From contig JAPYTO010000029.1 of assembly GCA_029941865.1 (NCBI GenBank), positions 1-41,742 on the forward strand: a DNA stretch of 41,742 bases. Reading direction: 5' to 3'. Under the pieces are notes generated by a model, which searched no databases, was not told where the DNA came from, and saw nothing but the letters and a program-made list of their open reading frames with translations. The position numbers were made by a program, and so were the translations under genes. The stretch comes from Fuerstiella sp. (GTDB lineage Bacteria > Planctomycetota > Planctomycetia > Planctomycetales > Planctomycetaceae). Of this stretch, positions 27,607-34,182 are shown piece by piece (the first letter of the stretch is position 1; every line of letters begins with the position of its first letter).

Positions 27607-28737
27607 ATGATGCATTCTGCAGGTCTCAGCTACACGGCCGCCGACTTCAACGTACAACCACTGATGCTGTACTATGAGGTCACTCAGGCCTGCGATCTTG
27701 TCTGTCGACATTGCAGGGCCTCAGCTCAGGAGCAGTCATCGCCGGGTGAACTGACGACTGAACAGTCGAAAAAACTGATTGATCAGGCGTCCGAGTTTGT
27801 TCGACCGCCCATCCTTGTGATGACCGGCGGAGATCCGTTGAAACGACCGGATCTGTTCGAGCTGATCCGACATGCACGCGATGCGGGCCTGCAGGTAGCG
27901 TTGACTCCGTCGGCGACACCGCTGGCGACTCTGGACGCATTTTACCGTGCCAAAGAGGCGGGCGTCACTCGGTTGGGAATCAGCCTGGACGGTGCAGACG
28001 CGGTAACTCACGATGCGTTTCGCGGTTGGCAGGGCAGTTTCGCCCGCACGCTTGAAATGCTGGAACACGCTGGGCAGCTTGAGTTGCCTGTGCAGATTAA
28101 TACAAGTATCACTCGCCGCAACTTCCATCAGATCGACGACATCGCAGACCTGCTTTCCAATCGCGGGATCGCGATGTGGTCGGTGTTTTTTCTTGTTCCG
28201 GTCGGACGCGGAGTGGAAGAACAGCGAATTTCACCGGACGAGTATGAGATCGTTTTCGAGAAACTCTGGCAGCAGTCTCAGCGGCAGCCATTTGGAATCA
28301 AGACAACCGAAGCTCCTCACTATCGCCGCTTCGTGCTGCGGCGAAACGGCGATCCTCTGGCGGAACCCGCCGTTGCCACTCATGCTGCACGGGGAAAGAC
28401 GCACCGGGCTCCGCTGGGAGTTCGTGACGGACGTGGAGTCATGTTCGTCAGCCACACAGGTGAGATTTATCCGGCCGGGTTCCTGCCTCTGAAGTGCGGA
28501 CAGTTCCCTCAGGATTCCATTGTCGCCACGTACCAGGAACATCCCACCTTCGTAGCGCTGCGTGACGCAGAACAGTTGAAGGGGAAATGCGGAACGTGTG
28601 ACTACAACGACATCTGTGGTGGTAGTCGCAGCCGAGCGTTCGCAGTCACCGGCGATCCTCTGCAGGAGGAACCTGACTGCGTTTATGACTCCCGCAATGA
28701 CGCCCGGACCGTCATGCTGGAGATCACACATGATTAG
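27607..28737 (+). CDS. Radical SAM/SPASM protein, TIGR04053-like
   Basis: A 376-residue enzyme from the ATG at 27607; an upstream GTG at 27541 would add unrelated sequence overlapping a palindrome and is rejected. The radical SAM Fe-S motif is CDLVCRHC (Cys29, 33, 36), followed by the SAM-binding MTGGDPLKRPD and LGISLDGAD strands. A C-terminal SPASM-type cluster region has CGTCDYNDICGG and a late Cys in EEPDC. This matches the TIGR04053 family, related to the haem-synthesis enzymes AhbD and NirJ. It may modify a tetrapyrrole or a peptide; no precursor peptide gene is apparent nearby. Divergent from rrf2, and so possibly controlled by an Fe-S sensor. The stop codon overlaps the start of the dispersed intergenic element. 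Confidence 0.88.
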   Translation: MMHSAGLSYTAADFNVQPLMLYYEVTQACDLVCRHCRASAQEQSSPGELTTEQSKKLIDQASEFVRPPILVMTGGDPLKRPDLFELIRHARDAGLQVALTPSATPLATLDAFYRAKEAGVTRLGISLDGADAVTHDAFRGWQGSFARTLEMLEHAGQLELPVQINTSITRRNFHQIDDIADLLSNRGIAMWSVFFLVPVGRGVEEQRISPDEYEIVFEKLWQQSQRQPFGIKTTEAPHYRRFVLRRNGDPLAEPAVATHAARGKTHRAPLGVRDGRGVMFVSHTGEIYPAGFLPLKCGQFPQDSIVATYQEHPTFVALRDAEQLKGKCGTCDYNDICGGSRSRAFAVTGDPLQEEPDCVYDSRNDARTVMLEITHD

Positions 28738-28840
28738 AGCAGTTTACTTATTGTCGAAGACGATACTGGCTCGTGGGAGTAACGAAACTGCTGTCGAAAT
28801 GCGTTCTTCGCGGCCACAAGTCAGCGTGAAACGCTGTCGC
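28733..28840 (+). repeat. Dispersed intergenic element, copy A
   Basis: Begins at the radical SAM stop codon (ATTAGAGCAGTTTAC). AGCAGTTT (28738-28745) pairs perfectly with AAACTGCT (28785-28792). CTGGCTCGTGGGAG lies between the arms, and TTCGCGGCCACAAGT leads into the hairpin CAGCGT-GAA-ACGCTG (28822-28836). It occupies most of the 177-base gap to the next gene. Confidence 0.75.
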
Positions 28841-28914
28841 CTTGCCTGCCGGAATACGGTTTCCGTGGACTTCGGCCAGCAGACTGTTTCACTGACACCT
28901 TTCGGAGACAGGAG

Positions 28915-30186
28915 ATGAGCTCACCAGCCACCGAAACACCGGTTGATGTTGTCGTCATTGGTGGCGGTCCGGCAGGGGCGGCGCTGGCCACGCTGCTGGC
29001 GAAGCAGCAGCACTCCTGCGTGCTTCTTGAAAGCGCCACGTTTCCGCGATATCACATCGGAGAGTCGCTGATTCCGCATACGTACGCGACACTCGACCGG
29101 CTGGGGTTGCTGGAGAAACTGAAGGCGTCGGCGTTTCCTGTCAAACACAGCGTGCGGTTCGTGTCGCCGTCCGGAACGGACACAGCGCCATTCTATTTTT
29201 CGGAGACGATCAGTGGCGAACGCGCTCAGACCTGGCAGGTTGAACGATCGGAATTCGACCGTATGTGCCTGGACAACGCCATCGAATCCGGTGTTGACGT
29301 TCGGTCGCCGGTACGGGCCCGGGAAGTTTGTTTCGAAGGTGATCGGGCCGTTGGAGTTCTGACAGAGAACGCCGAAGGGAAATCAGACTTCATTCCGGCG
29401 CGGGTTGTGGTGGATGCGTCAGGACGAGTCTCACTGATTGGTTCACAACGCGGCCTTAAGATTGACGTTCCTGGTCTGAACAAAGCGTCCATCTGGGCTT
29501 ATTTTCGAGGAGGCCGCCGGCGTGAAGGGATCGACGCGGGTGAGACGACCGTATTTATGATCCCGCAGCGCGGCTGGTTCTGGTACATTCCACTACCGGA
29601 CGATGTTGTCAGTGTCGGCGTCGTTGCCGACCCGGAATACCTGTTCGATGAAACGAAAAAGTTCGACCCGGTACTGCAACGCGAAATCGAGCGCTGTGTC
29701 GGTGTGTCCGAATGTCTGGAGGACGCGGTTCAGGTTGGACCGGCGCACGGCCTGCGGCGACTGGCGTACTACAACCGACAGGTCGCTGGTGATGGTTGGG
29801 TGATGGTCGGTGATGCCGCCGGATTCCTGGACCCCATCTACTCGTCCGGCCTGTTTCTGGCTTTGGCATCCGGGGAGCTGGCTGCGGACTGCATTCACGA
29901 CGCCCTGCTCGCCAACGATACCTCCGTCGAACGACTTGGGAAATTCTCCGACACACTGTGGGACGGCATTGAAGTCATTCGCCGGCTGATTCATGCCTTC
30001 TACGATCCGGCCTTCAGTTTTCATAAATTCGACGAACAGTTCCCCGAACAGAGGAGTGCTCTGATCGATTGTCTGGTCGGCGATGTCGTCGGTCGGGATA
30101 TGACTTCCTTCCTTGATTGTTTGGCCAGGATGAGTCCCCCGCCGGCGCCCCTCTTTTCAGAAAATCCGGAAGCCGTACATACGTAA
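28915..30186 (+). CDS. FAD-dependent oxidoreductase, flavin halogenase/geranylgeranyl-reductase-like
   Basis: A 423-residue flavoprotein of the group that includes tryptophan-type halogenases and geranylgeranyl reductases; GGAG precedes the ATG. The dinucleotide motif is VVVIGGGPAGAALA. PRYHIGESLIP follows, then the FAD-pocket motif VGDAAGFLDPIYSSG. RGWFWYIPL fits the WxWxIP halogenase motif. The halogenase Lys that guides hypohalous acid (a GGxxxK motif near the N-terminus) is not evident, so a halogenase function is doubtful. Reduction or oxidation of a lipid-like or polyketide intermediate is more likely (inference). It lies between two repeat copies and downstream of the radical SAM gene on the same strand. 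Confidence 0.82.
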   Translation: MSSPATETPVDVVVIGGGPAGAALATLLAKQQHSCVLLESATFPRYHIGESLIPHTYATLDRLGLLEKLKASAFPVKHSVRFVSPSGTDTAPFYFSETISGERAQTWQVERSEFDRMCLDNAIESGVDVRSPVRAREVCFEGDRAVGVLTENAEGKSDFIPARVVVDASGRVSLIGSQRGLKIDVPGLNKASIWAYFRGGRRREGIDAGETTVFMIPQRGWFWYIPLPDDVVSVGVVADPEYLFDETKKFDPVLQREIERCVGVSECLEDAVQVGPAHGLRRLAYYNRQVAGDGWVMVGDAAGFLDPIYSSGLFLALASGELAADCIHDALLANDTSVERLGKFSDTLWDGIEVIRRLIHAFYDPAFSFHKFDEQFPEQRSALIDCLVGDVVGRDMTSFLDCLARMSPPPAPLFSENPEAVHT

Positions 30187-30227
30187 CCGGTGCCTCAGCG
30201 CCCCGGCAACTTCACTGATTAGCCGTT

Positions 30228-30323
30228 TACTTTAGGTCGTGGACAACACTGGCTCGCGGGAGTCACGAAACGGCTGTTGCAAAGCGTTGTTCGTGGCCAC
30301 ATGTCAGCGTGAAACGCTGTAGC
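30228..30323 (+). repeat. Dispersed intergenic element, copy B
   Basis: Same order of landmarks as copy A but shifted 42 bases past the stop of the flavoprotein gene. The outer arms are AGCCGTTT (30231-30238) and AAACGGCT (30268-30275). Copy A has AGCAGTTT and AAACTGCT at these places, so one base pair changed on both strands and pairing was kept. The 3' hairpin CAGCGT-GAA-ACGCTG is at 30305-30319. Confidence 0.75.
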
Positions 30324-30766
30324 GATGCCCGACTGTGTGTTCAATCAGAACAGGCAGGCCAGTCAGGTTGTGCGCTTTGATCCGGGCAGGATCGCGATCC
30401 TTGTCGATGAGTCCCTTTTGGATGCTGTCTTATTGCGTGCCACAGTCTTACGGCAGCGATACGCCGTGGTGACCTGAGGCAATTACTGTCATCAGTTGCG
30501 TGGTCTTTTTCGCCGACGTTGCGAATGTTCTGTGGTGAAGCCAACGTCGGCACCGCGATCGTTCCACCTGTCTGAGGCACCTTCATGTTTTGCGATTTGG
30601 GAACATAAGAAAGACGTGCGTCGAGGTGACAAAGGTGTGACAAAAGTTTTGCGTTAGGGTGACTGAGTTGTCTGGCGGTCCGCACTATAAATGGATGTTG
30701 CCATGACTGCTCTACCCAATCCCTTTGTCGCAGGCTCCAGGGCCTGGCCAATACGAAAAAAAAGCA
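30324..30766. other. Long leader region of the desaturase gene
   Basis: No coding frame is convincing. Two spaced TGACAAA copies lie near 30627 and 30638. A TATAAA at 30686-30691 is immediately followed by TGGATGT (30692-30698), the left half of the palindrome seen at the three Rrf2-type sites; the right half is poor (CAT only) and no -35 fits. A promoter here is likely, regulation by the same factor only possible. Confidence 0.35.
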
Positions 30767-31714
30767 ATGACTGCACAACTGAGAAACACTACTGTCGCTG
30801 CTGCACCCAGTGCGACAGCCCGATCCGCGACCGGCGAAGGCCCGGAGCGTCAGGAGAATACCCACGTGTACGATATGTTTCGGCGTGGCCACCTGCACTG
30901 GCGAAACATCGACGGGATCGTGCTGGCATGGATGGTAACGATGCACGTCGGGTGCATTGCCGCTTTGTTCTTTGTGACGTGGCAGGCAGTAGCGGTCGCG
31001 GTTTTTCTGCACTGGATGACATGCAGTATCGGAATCTGTCTGGGGTATCATCGGCATCTGTCACATGGCTCATTACGGCTTGCGGCACCCGTGCGGTTTT
31101 TCGTGACGCTTTGCGGAATACTGGCCGGGCAGGGAACACCACTCATGTGGTCGGCGACCCATCGAGTCCACCACGGTCGTTCCGACCAGGAGGGAGATCC
31201 GCATTCACCGACGGATGGAGTTTGGTGGTCGCACGTGCTGTGGATCTTCGTCCGACATGGAGCGGAGCAACGCAATACGCTCTATCAAAAGTATATCCCT
31301 GATCTTGTGCACGATCGCCTGCTGCGGTTCTTCGAACGGACCTACATGCTGTGGCTGGTCGGTTTTGCGGTCGCGATGTACATGCTCGGTGGCTGGCCAT
31401 TGTTGTTGTGGACGGTGTGCGTTCGGATTGTGGTGGGATACCACACAACCTGGCTGATCAACTCGGCCTCCCATATCTGGGGTTACCGCAATTACGACAC
31501 TGCCGACGACTCAAGGAACTTATGGTGGGCCGGTCTGCTGGCTTATGGCGAAGGGTGGCACAACAATCACCACGCCTGGCCTCGTATGGCCTGCTACGGC
31601 CACCGCTGGTGGGAATTCGACATTACCTGGCAGTCGATAAAGTTCCTGAGATTGCTGCGTCTGGCCACAAACGTCGATGATCGAATACCGACGGACCGCA
31701 GGGTGTCGTCCTGA
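30767..31714 (+). CDS. Acyl-CoA (delta-9 type) fatty acid desaturase
   Basis: An integral-membrane di-iron desaturase of 315 residues from the ATG at 30767; an in-frame TTG at 30725 is less likely because the sequence before MTAQLRN is poor. The three His boxes are complete: HRHLSH, HRVHH and HNNHH (in GEGWHNNHHAWP), with the extra NSASH ligand site in WLINSASHIWG. Hydrophobic spans flank the first box (IVLAWMVTMHVGCIAALFF and the segment after it) and the region before NSASH. It introduces a double bond into a saturated acyl chain using oxygen and an electron donor, adjusting membrane fluidity. The first 35 residues are Ala/Thr-rich and disordered-looking. Confidence 0.92.
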   Translation: MTAQLRNTTVAAAPSATARSATGEGPERQENTHVYDMFRRGHLHWRNIDGIVLAWMVTMHVGCIAALFFVTWQAVAVAVFLHWMTCSIGICLGYHRHLSHGSLRLAAPVRFFVTLCGILAGQGTPLMWSATHRVHHGRSDQEGDPHSPTDGVWWSHVLWIFVRHGAEQRNTLYQKYIPDLVHDRLLRFFERTYMLWLVGFAVAMYMLGGWPLLLWTVCVRIVVGYHTTWLINSASHIWGYRNYDTADDSRNLWWAGLLAYGEGWHNNHHAWPRMACYGHRWWEFDITWQSIKFLRLLRLATNVDDRIPTDRRVSS

Positions 31715-31749
31715 ACTGAAGTTGCCCGACAGTGTTCGCACCAGCCGTT

Positions 31750-31804
31750 GTAGGGTCCGCTGTGCGGACGGGTAACAGACAGTGGTCCGCCCAGCGGACC
31801 CTAC
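31750..31804. repeat. Large inverted repeat downstream of the desaturase gene
   Basis: Two 20-base arms (GTAGGGTCCGCTGTGCGGAC and its near-exact reverse complement, one mismatch) flank a 15-base loop. It lies 36 bases past the desaturase stop. A partial copy of the arm, GTTGTAGGGTCCGG, occurs at 36472-36485 after the octaheme cytochrome gene, again at a gene's 3' end. It resembles TAGGGTCCGC palindromes that I recall as common in planctomycete genomes. It may work as a terminator. The 268 bases beyond it (31805-32072) show no supported gene. Confidence 0.7.
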
Positions 31805-32072
31805 GGAATCAAACGTGAGAGCATGCAGCACAAATTGCAGAGGGCGGCGGGACCACGCCAGCAAGTCCTGAATCAGACGGAAATTCCGTATCGTGACGAT
31901 CTGATGGGGCATCCGTACATTCGGGCCTGCGGACGGTTACCCGGTCGCAGGCTCGAACAGTTGGAGAAGTGGATGTGTCAGATTCTGTCCGGTTGGACGT
32001 TTACGCATCATCTGACCGGCTTCGACATTCAGTTTGCCTTCGCTCATCGAATCCATGTCTGCGGTGCATCAT

Positions 32073-33401
32073 TCACACCAGCTCGCTGATGACGCCTGCC
32101 TCAACCAAACGCTGCGGACGCCCTGCCGGATCATTGACCCTCTGCGAATCCGGGTTCACGCCCAGGTTGGAATAGAGCGTTGCCATGATCTCCTGGAAGC
32201 TGACAGGGCGACTTTCGGCAATCTCGCCCAAACGGTTTGTCGCCCCAATGACCTGACCGTTGCGCATGCCGCCGCCAGCCAGCAGTGCGCAGCTGACTTT
32301 CGGCCAGTGGTCGCGGCCCGCCTTGTCATTGATCTTCGGGCTGCGACCGAATTCACCCCATGCGATCACGGTCACGTCATCCAGCAGACCGCGCTGTTCC
32401 AGATCTTCAATCAGCGCGCTGAGACACTGATCAAGTTTCGCCCCATGGTCACGGACAAGGTCAAAATTCGCTCCATGACTGTCCCAGCGACCGAATGTCA
32501 GCGTCACGCAGCGAACTCCCGCTTCAACAAGACGGCGGGCGACCAGTAACTGACGATTGTCTGTGGGCGCACCATCGTACTGGTACTGAAATGGCTTGCC
32601 GTCGCCGTATCGAGCCAGCACCGCCGGGTCTTCGTCGGAAAGGTCCAGCGCATTCAGCAGACGACTGCTGGTCAGCACGTTGAAGGCCTGCTGCGTAAAC
32701 ACATCCATACCTTCCATCAGACGGCTTGCGTCGATGTCTCGCCGCAACAGATCAAATCCGGCTAACAGCTTCCTGCGATCATCGAGCCGATCAGTGGTGA
32801 CACCGTTCAGCGTCATGTTGGCCATGCCGGGACCGTCCGGAGTAAATGCTCCGTAGGCAGGTCCCAGAAAACCGCAGGAGCCAGGATCCGACCACGGTAC
32901 GTGCTGCGTCTTTTTGGCGAGTCCGACAAACACCGGCACGGATTTATCGACCGGCCCCAGCACATTTGCCGCGACAGCTCCGACACTGGGCCGACCTCCC
33001 AGGAATGCCATGTCGCGTTCCGGCCAGCCCGTCTGGCACTGCCACGCGTCATGGCGTCCGGCTGAGCCAACGACTGACCTGATCACGGAGCAATGCTCCA
33101 TCACTTGTGCGATCTTTGGAAACACTTCGCAGATTTCAATCCCTGGCACGCTGGTGCTGATCGGGCTGAACTCACCACGAATTCCGGACGGAGCGTCAGT
33201 CTTGACGTCCCACATGTCCTGGTGAGGTGGCCCGCCTCCCAGAAAAATGTTGATCACCGACTTGTGCGATCCGGACGAAGATTGAGCCTCGGCACGATGC
33301 ACGTCCGCAAGTGTCAGCGCACTGCCAGCAAAGCCCAGGGCTCCAATCTGCAGGAACCCTCGTCGTGGCACGCGGCCTGAATCACCAAAGACTGTCAGCA
33401 T
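32073..33401 (-). CDS. Orphan DUF1501 protein, Tat-exported
   Basis: A 442-residue protein from the ATG at 33401, which is followed at once by a Tat signal (SGRVPRRGFLQIGALGFAGS). A longer frame to 33497 only adds unrelated residues. Motifs: LGGGPPHQDMWDVK (residues 55-68), WGEFGRSPKIND and GRDHWPKVSCALLAGGGMRNG. It is of the Trp/GRDHWP subtype, like the gene at 20094. No PSCyt/PSD1 partner adjoins it: its upstream neighbour is a small membrane protein and its downstream side is convergent with the desaturase. It therefore acts alone or with a partner encoded elsewhere. Confidence 0.88.
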   Translation of the reverse strand: MLTVFGDSGRVPRRGFLQIGALGFAGSALTLADVHRAEAQSSSGSHKSVINIFLGGGPPHQDMWDVKTDAPSGIRGEFSPISTSVPGIEICEVFPKIAQVMEHCSVIRSVVGSAGRHDAWQCQTGWPERDMAFLGGRPSVGAVAANVLGPVDKSVPVFVGLAKKTQHVPWSDPGSCGFLGPAYGAFTPDGPGMANMTLNGVTTDRLDDRRKLLAGFDLLRRDIDASRLMEGMDVFTQQAFNVLTSSRLLNALDLSDEDPAVLARYGDGKPFQYQYDGAPTDNRQLLVARRLVEAGVRCVTLTFGRWDSHGANFDLVRDHGAKLDQCLSALIEDLEQRGLLDDVTVIAWGEFGRSPKINDKAGRDHWPKVSCALLAGGGMRNGQVIGATNRLGEIAESRPVSFQEIMATLYSNLGVNPDSQRVNDPAGRPQRLVEAGVISELV

Positions 33402-33562
33402 GACCTGGTTCTCGCGTTGAAGTTCGGATTCTAAGAAGGACAGGGCCAAAGGATACGTATGCCGGGTACGTTTCTTACCGGCACACCCCGATGGCACTGT
33501 TTCAGTGGTTCATGACTCCGTCGCTCAGGAATGTAACTATCACCGGTACCGGTCTTTGTTCA

Positions 33563-33802
33563 TTAACCAACCGTTCGAAACGTCCACCAGATTACAAACA
33601 GCATGATGAATAATGTGTACAGAAACAGGCTGACGAGAATCTTTGCCACGGCCCGTCCGGCCGCCTGGTCCTCATCACGGAAGTGCTGAACCTCAAGCTC
33701 ACTGAATAGAGGGGGCTCGATCGCAGCAGACGCTGTTCCCTGCACCTTGTCCTGTTCGGGCCGTGTTTCGAGAAGTGGGTCAGCGAGTTCATGTACATTC
33801 AT
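33563..33802 (-). CDS. Small single-pass membrane protein, unknown
   Basis: A 79-residue frame from the ATG at 33802 (MNVHELADPL). An acidic N-terminal half of about 50 residues is followed by one strongly hydrophobic helix, ILVSLFLYTLFIMLFVIWW, and a short tail. A GGAG lies about 11 bases ahead of the start. An alternative ATG at 33847 would add 15 residues. It is divergent from the octaheme cytochrome gene and shares its regulatory region, including the palindromic site b. The topology resembles small subunits that accompany respiratory complexes, but no family is recognised. Confidence 0.6.
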   Translation of the reverse strand: MNVHELADPLLETRPEQDKVQGTASAAIEPPLFSELEVQHFRDEDQAAGRAVAKILVSLFLYTLFIMLFVIWWTFRTVG

Positions 33803-33892
33803 CGTCAACAATCTCCGACTGTCAGGCGTGCGGCCCTGAAATCGCAACAGGAAAAAGGCAGTCCAGGCTGAGCACTCGGACGGCCATGATCA

Positions 33893-33936
33893 TTGACATT
33901 AATCGTAATCAGCGGTAATGTGGATGTCAACATCCA
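33893..33936 (+). promoter_or_regulatory. Promoter with abutting palindromic operator (site b)
   Basis: A consensus -35 TTGACA (33893-33898), a 17-base spacer and -10 TAATGT (33916-33921) are followed by the perfect palindrome TGGATGTCAACATCCA (33921-33936), sharing one base with the -10. The layout equals that at rrf2. It points toward the octaheme cytochrome gene 247 bases downstream. Confidence 0.65.
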
Positions 33937-34052
33937 TATATCCGTATGTGTCGCTTCGGTGCGTCCGGATTCGTCAGATACCGTGGTTGCATTCTTCCTG
34001 TTACCATTTGTGGTGATGACCAGCAGCCAGCTGTTGACGCTGGAATACGGCA

Positions 34053-34160
34053 TTACAGCGTATCACGCTGACTTGTGGCCGCGAAAAACGTTTTCCGGCC
34101 TGCTATGTGTGCTTCCCACGAGTCCAAAGGAGCCACGTGTTTTCGAAAACTGCTGTAATG
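34053..34160 (-). repeat. Dispersed intergenic element, copy D (inverted)
   Basis: Read on the minus strand it runs ATTACAGCAGTTTTCG, then GGACTCGTGGGAAG, then TTCGCGGCCACAAGT, then the hairpin CAGCGT-GAT-ACGCTG (34070-34056), matching copy A from end to end. The outer arm pairing seen in A and B is lost here. It lies between promoter b and the ATG of the octaheme cytochrome, and so would be in that transcript's leader, in reverse sense. Confidence 0.65.
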
Positions 34161-34182
34161 ATTTGAGGTCCGGCGAACAGAC

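Noticed and set aside
30686-30707. Possible fourth Rrf2-type operator (TATAAA followed by TGGATGT)
   Set aside because: Only the left half-site matches; the right half is poor and no -35 fits, so it is not counted with the three sites.
30341-31057. 238-residue minus frame over the desaturase start region
   Set aside because: It runs antisense through a well-supported desaturase; low-complexity Cys/His/Pro composition typical of a shadow frame.
31823-32089. 88-residue plus frame after the desaturase hairpin
   Set aside because: It overlaps the 3' end of the orphan DUF1501 gene, has no ribosome-binding site, and the composition is not convincing.
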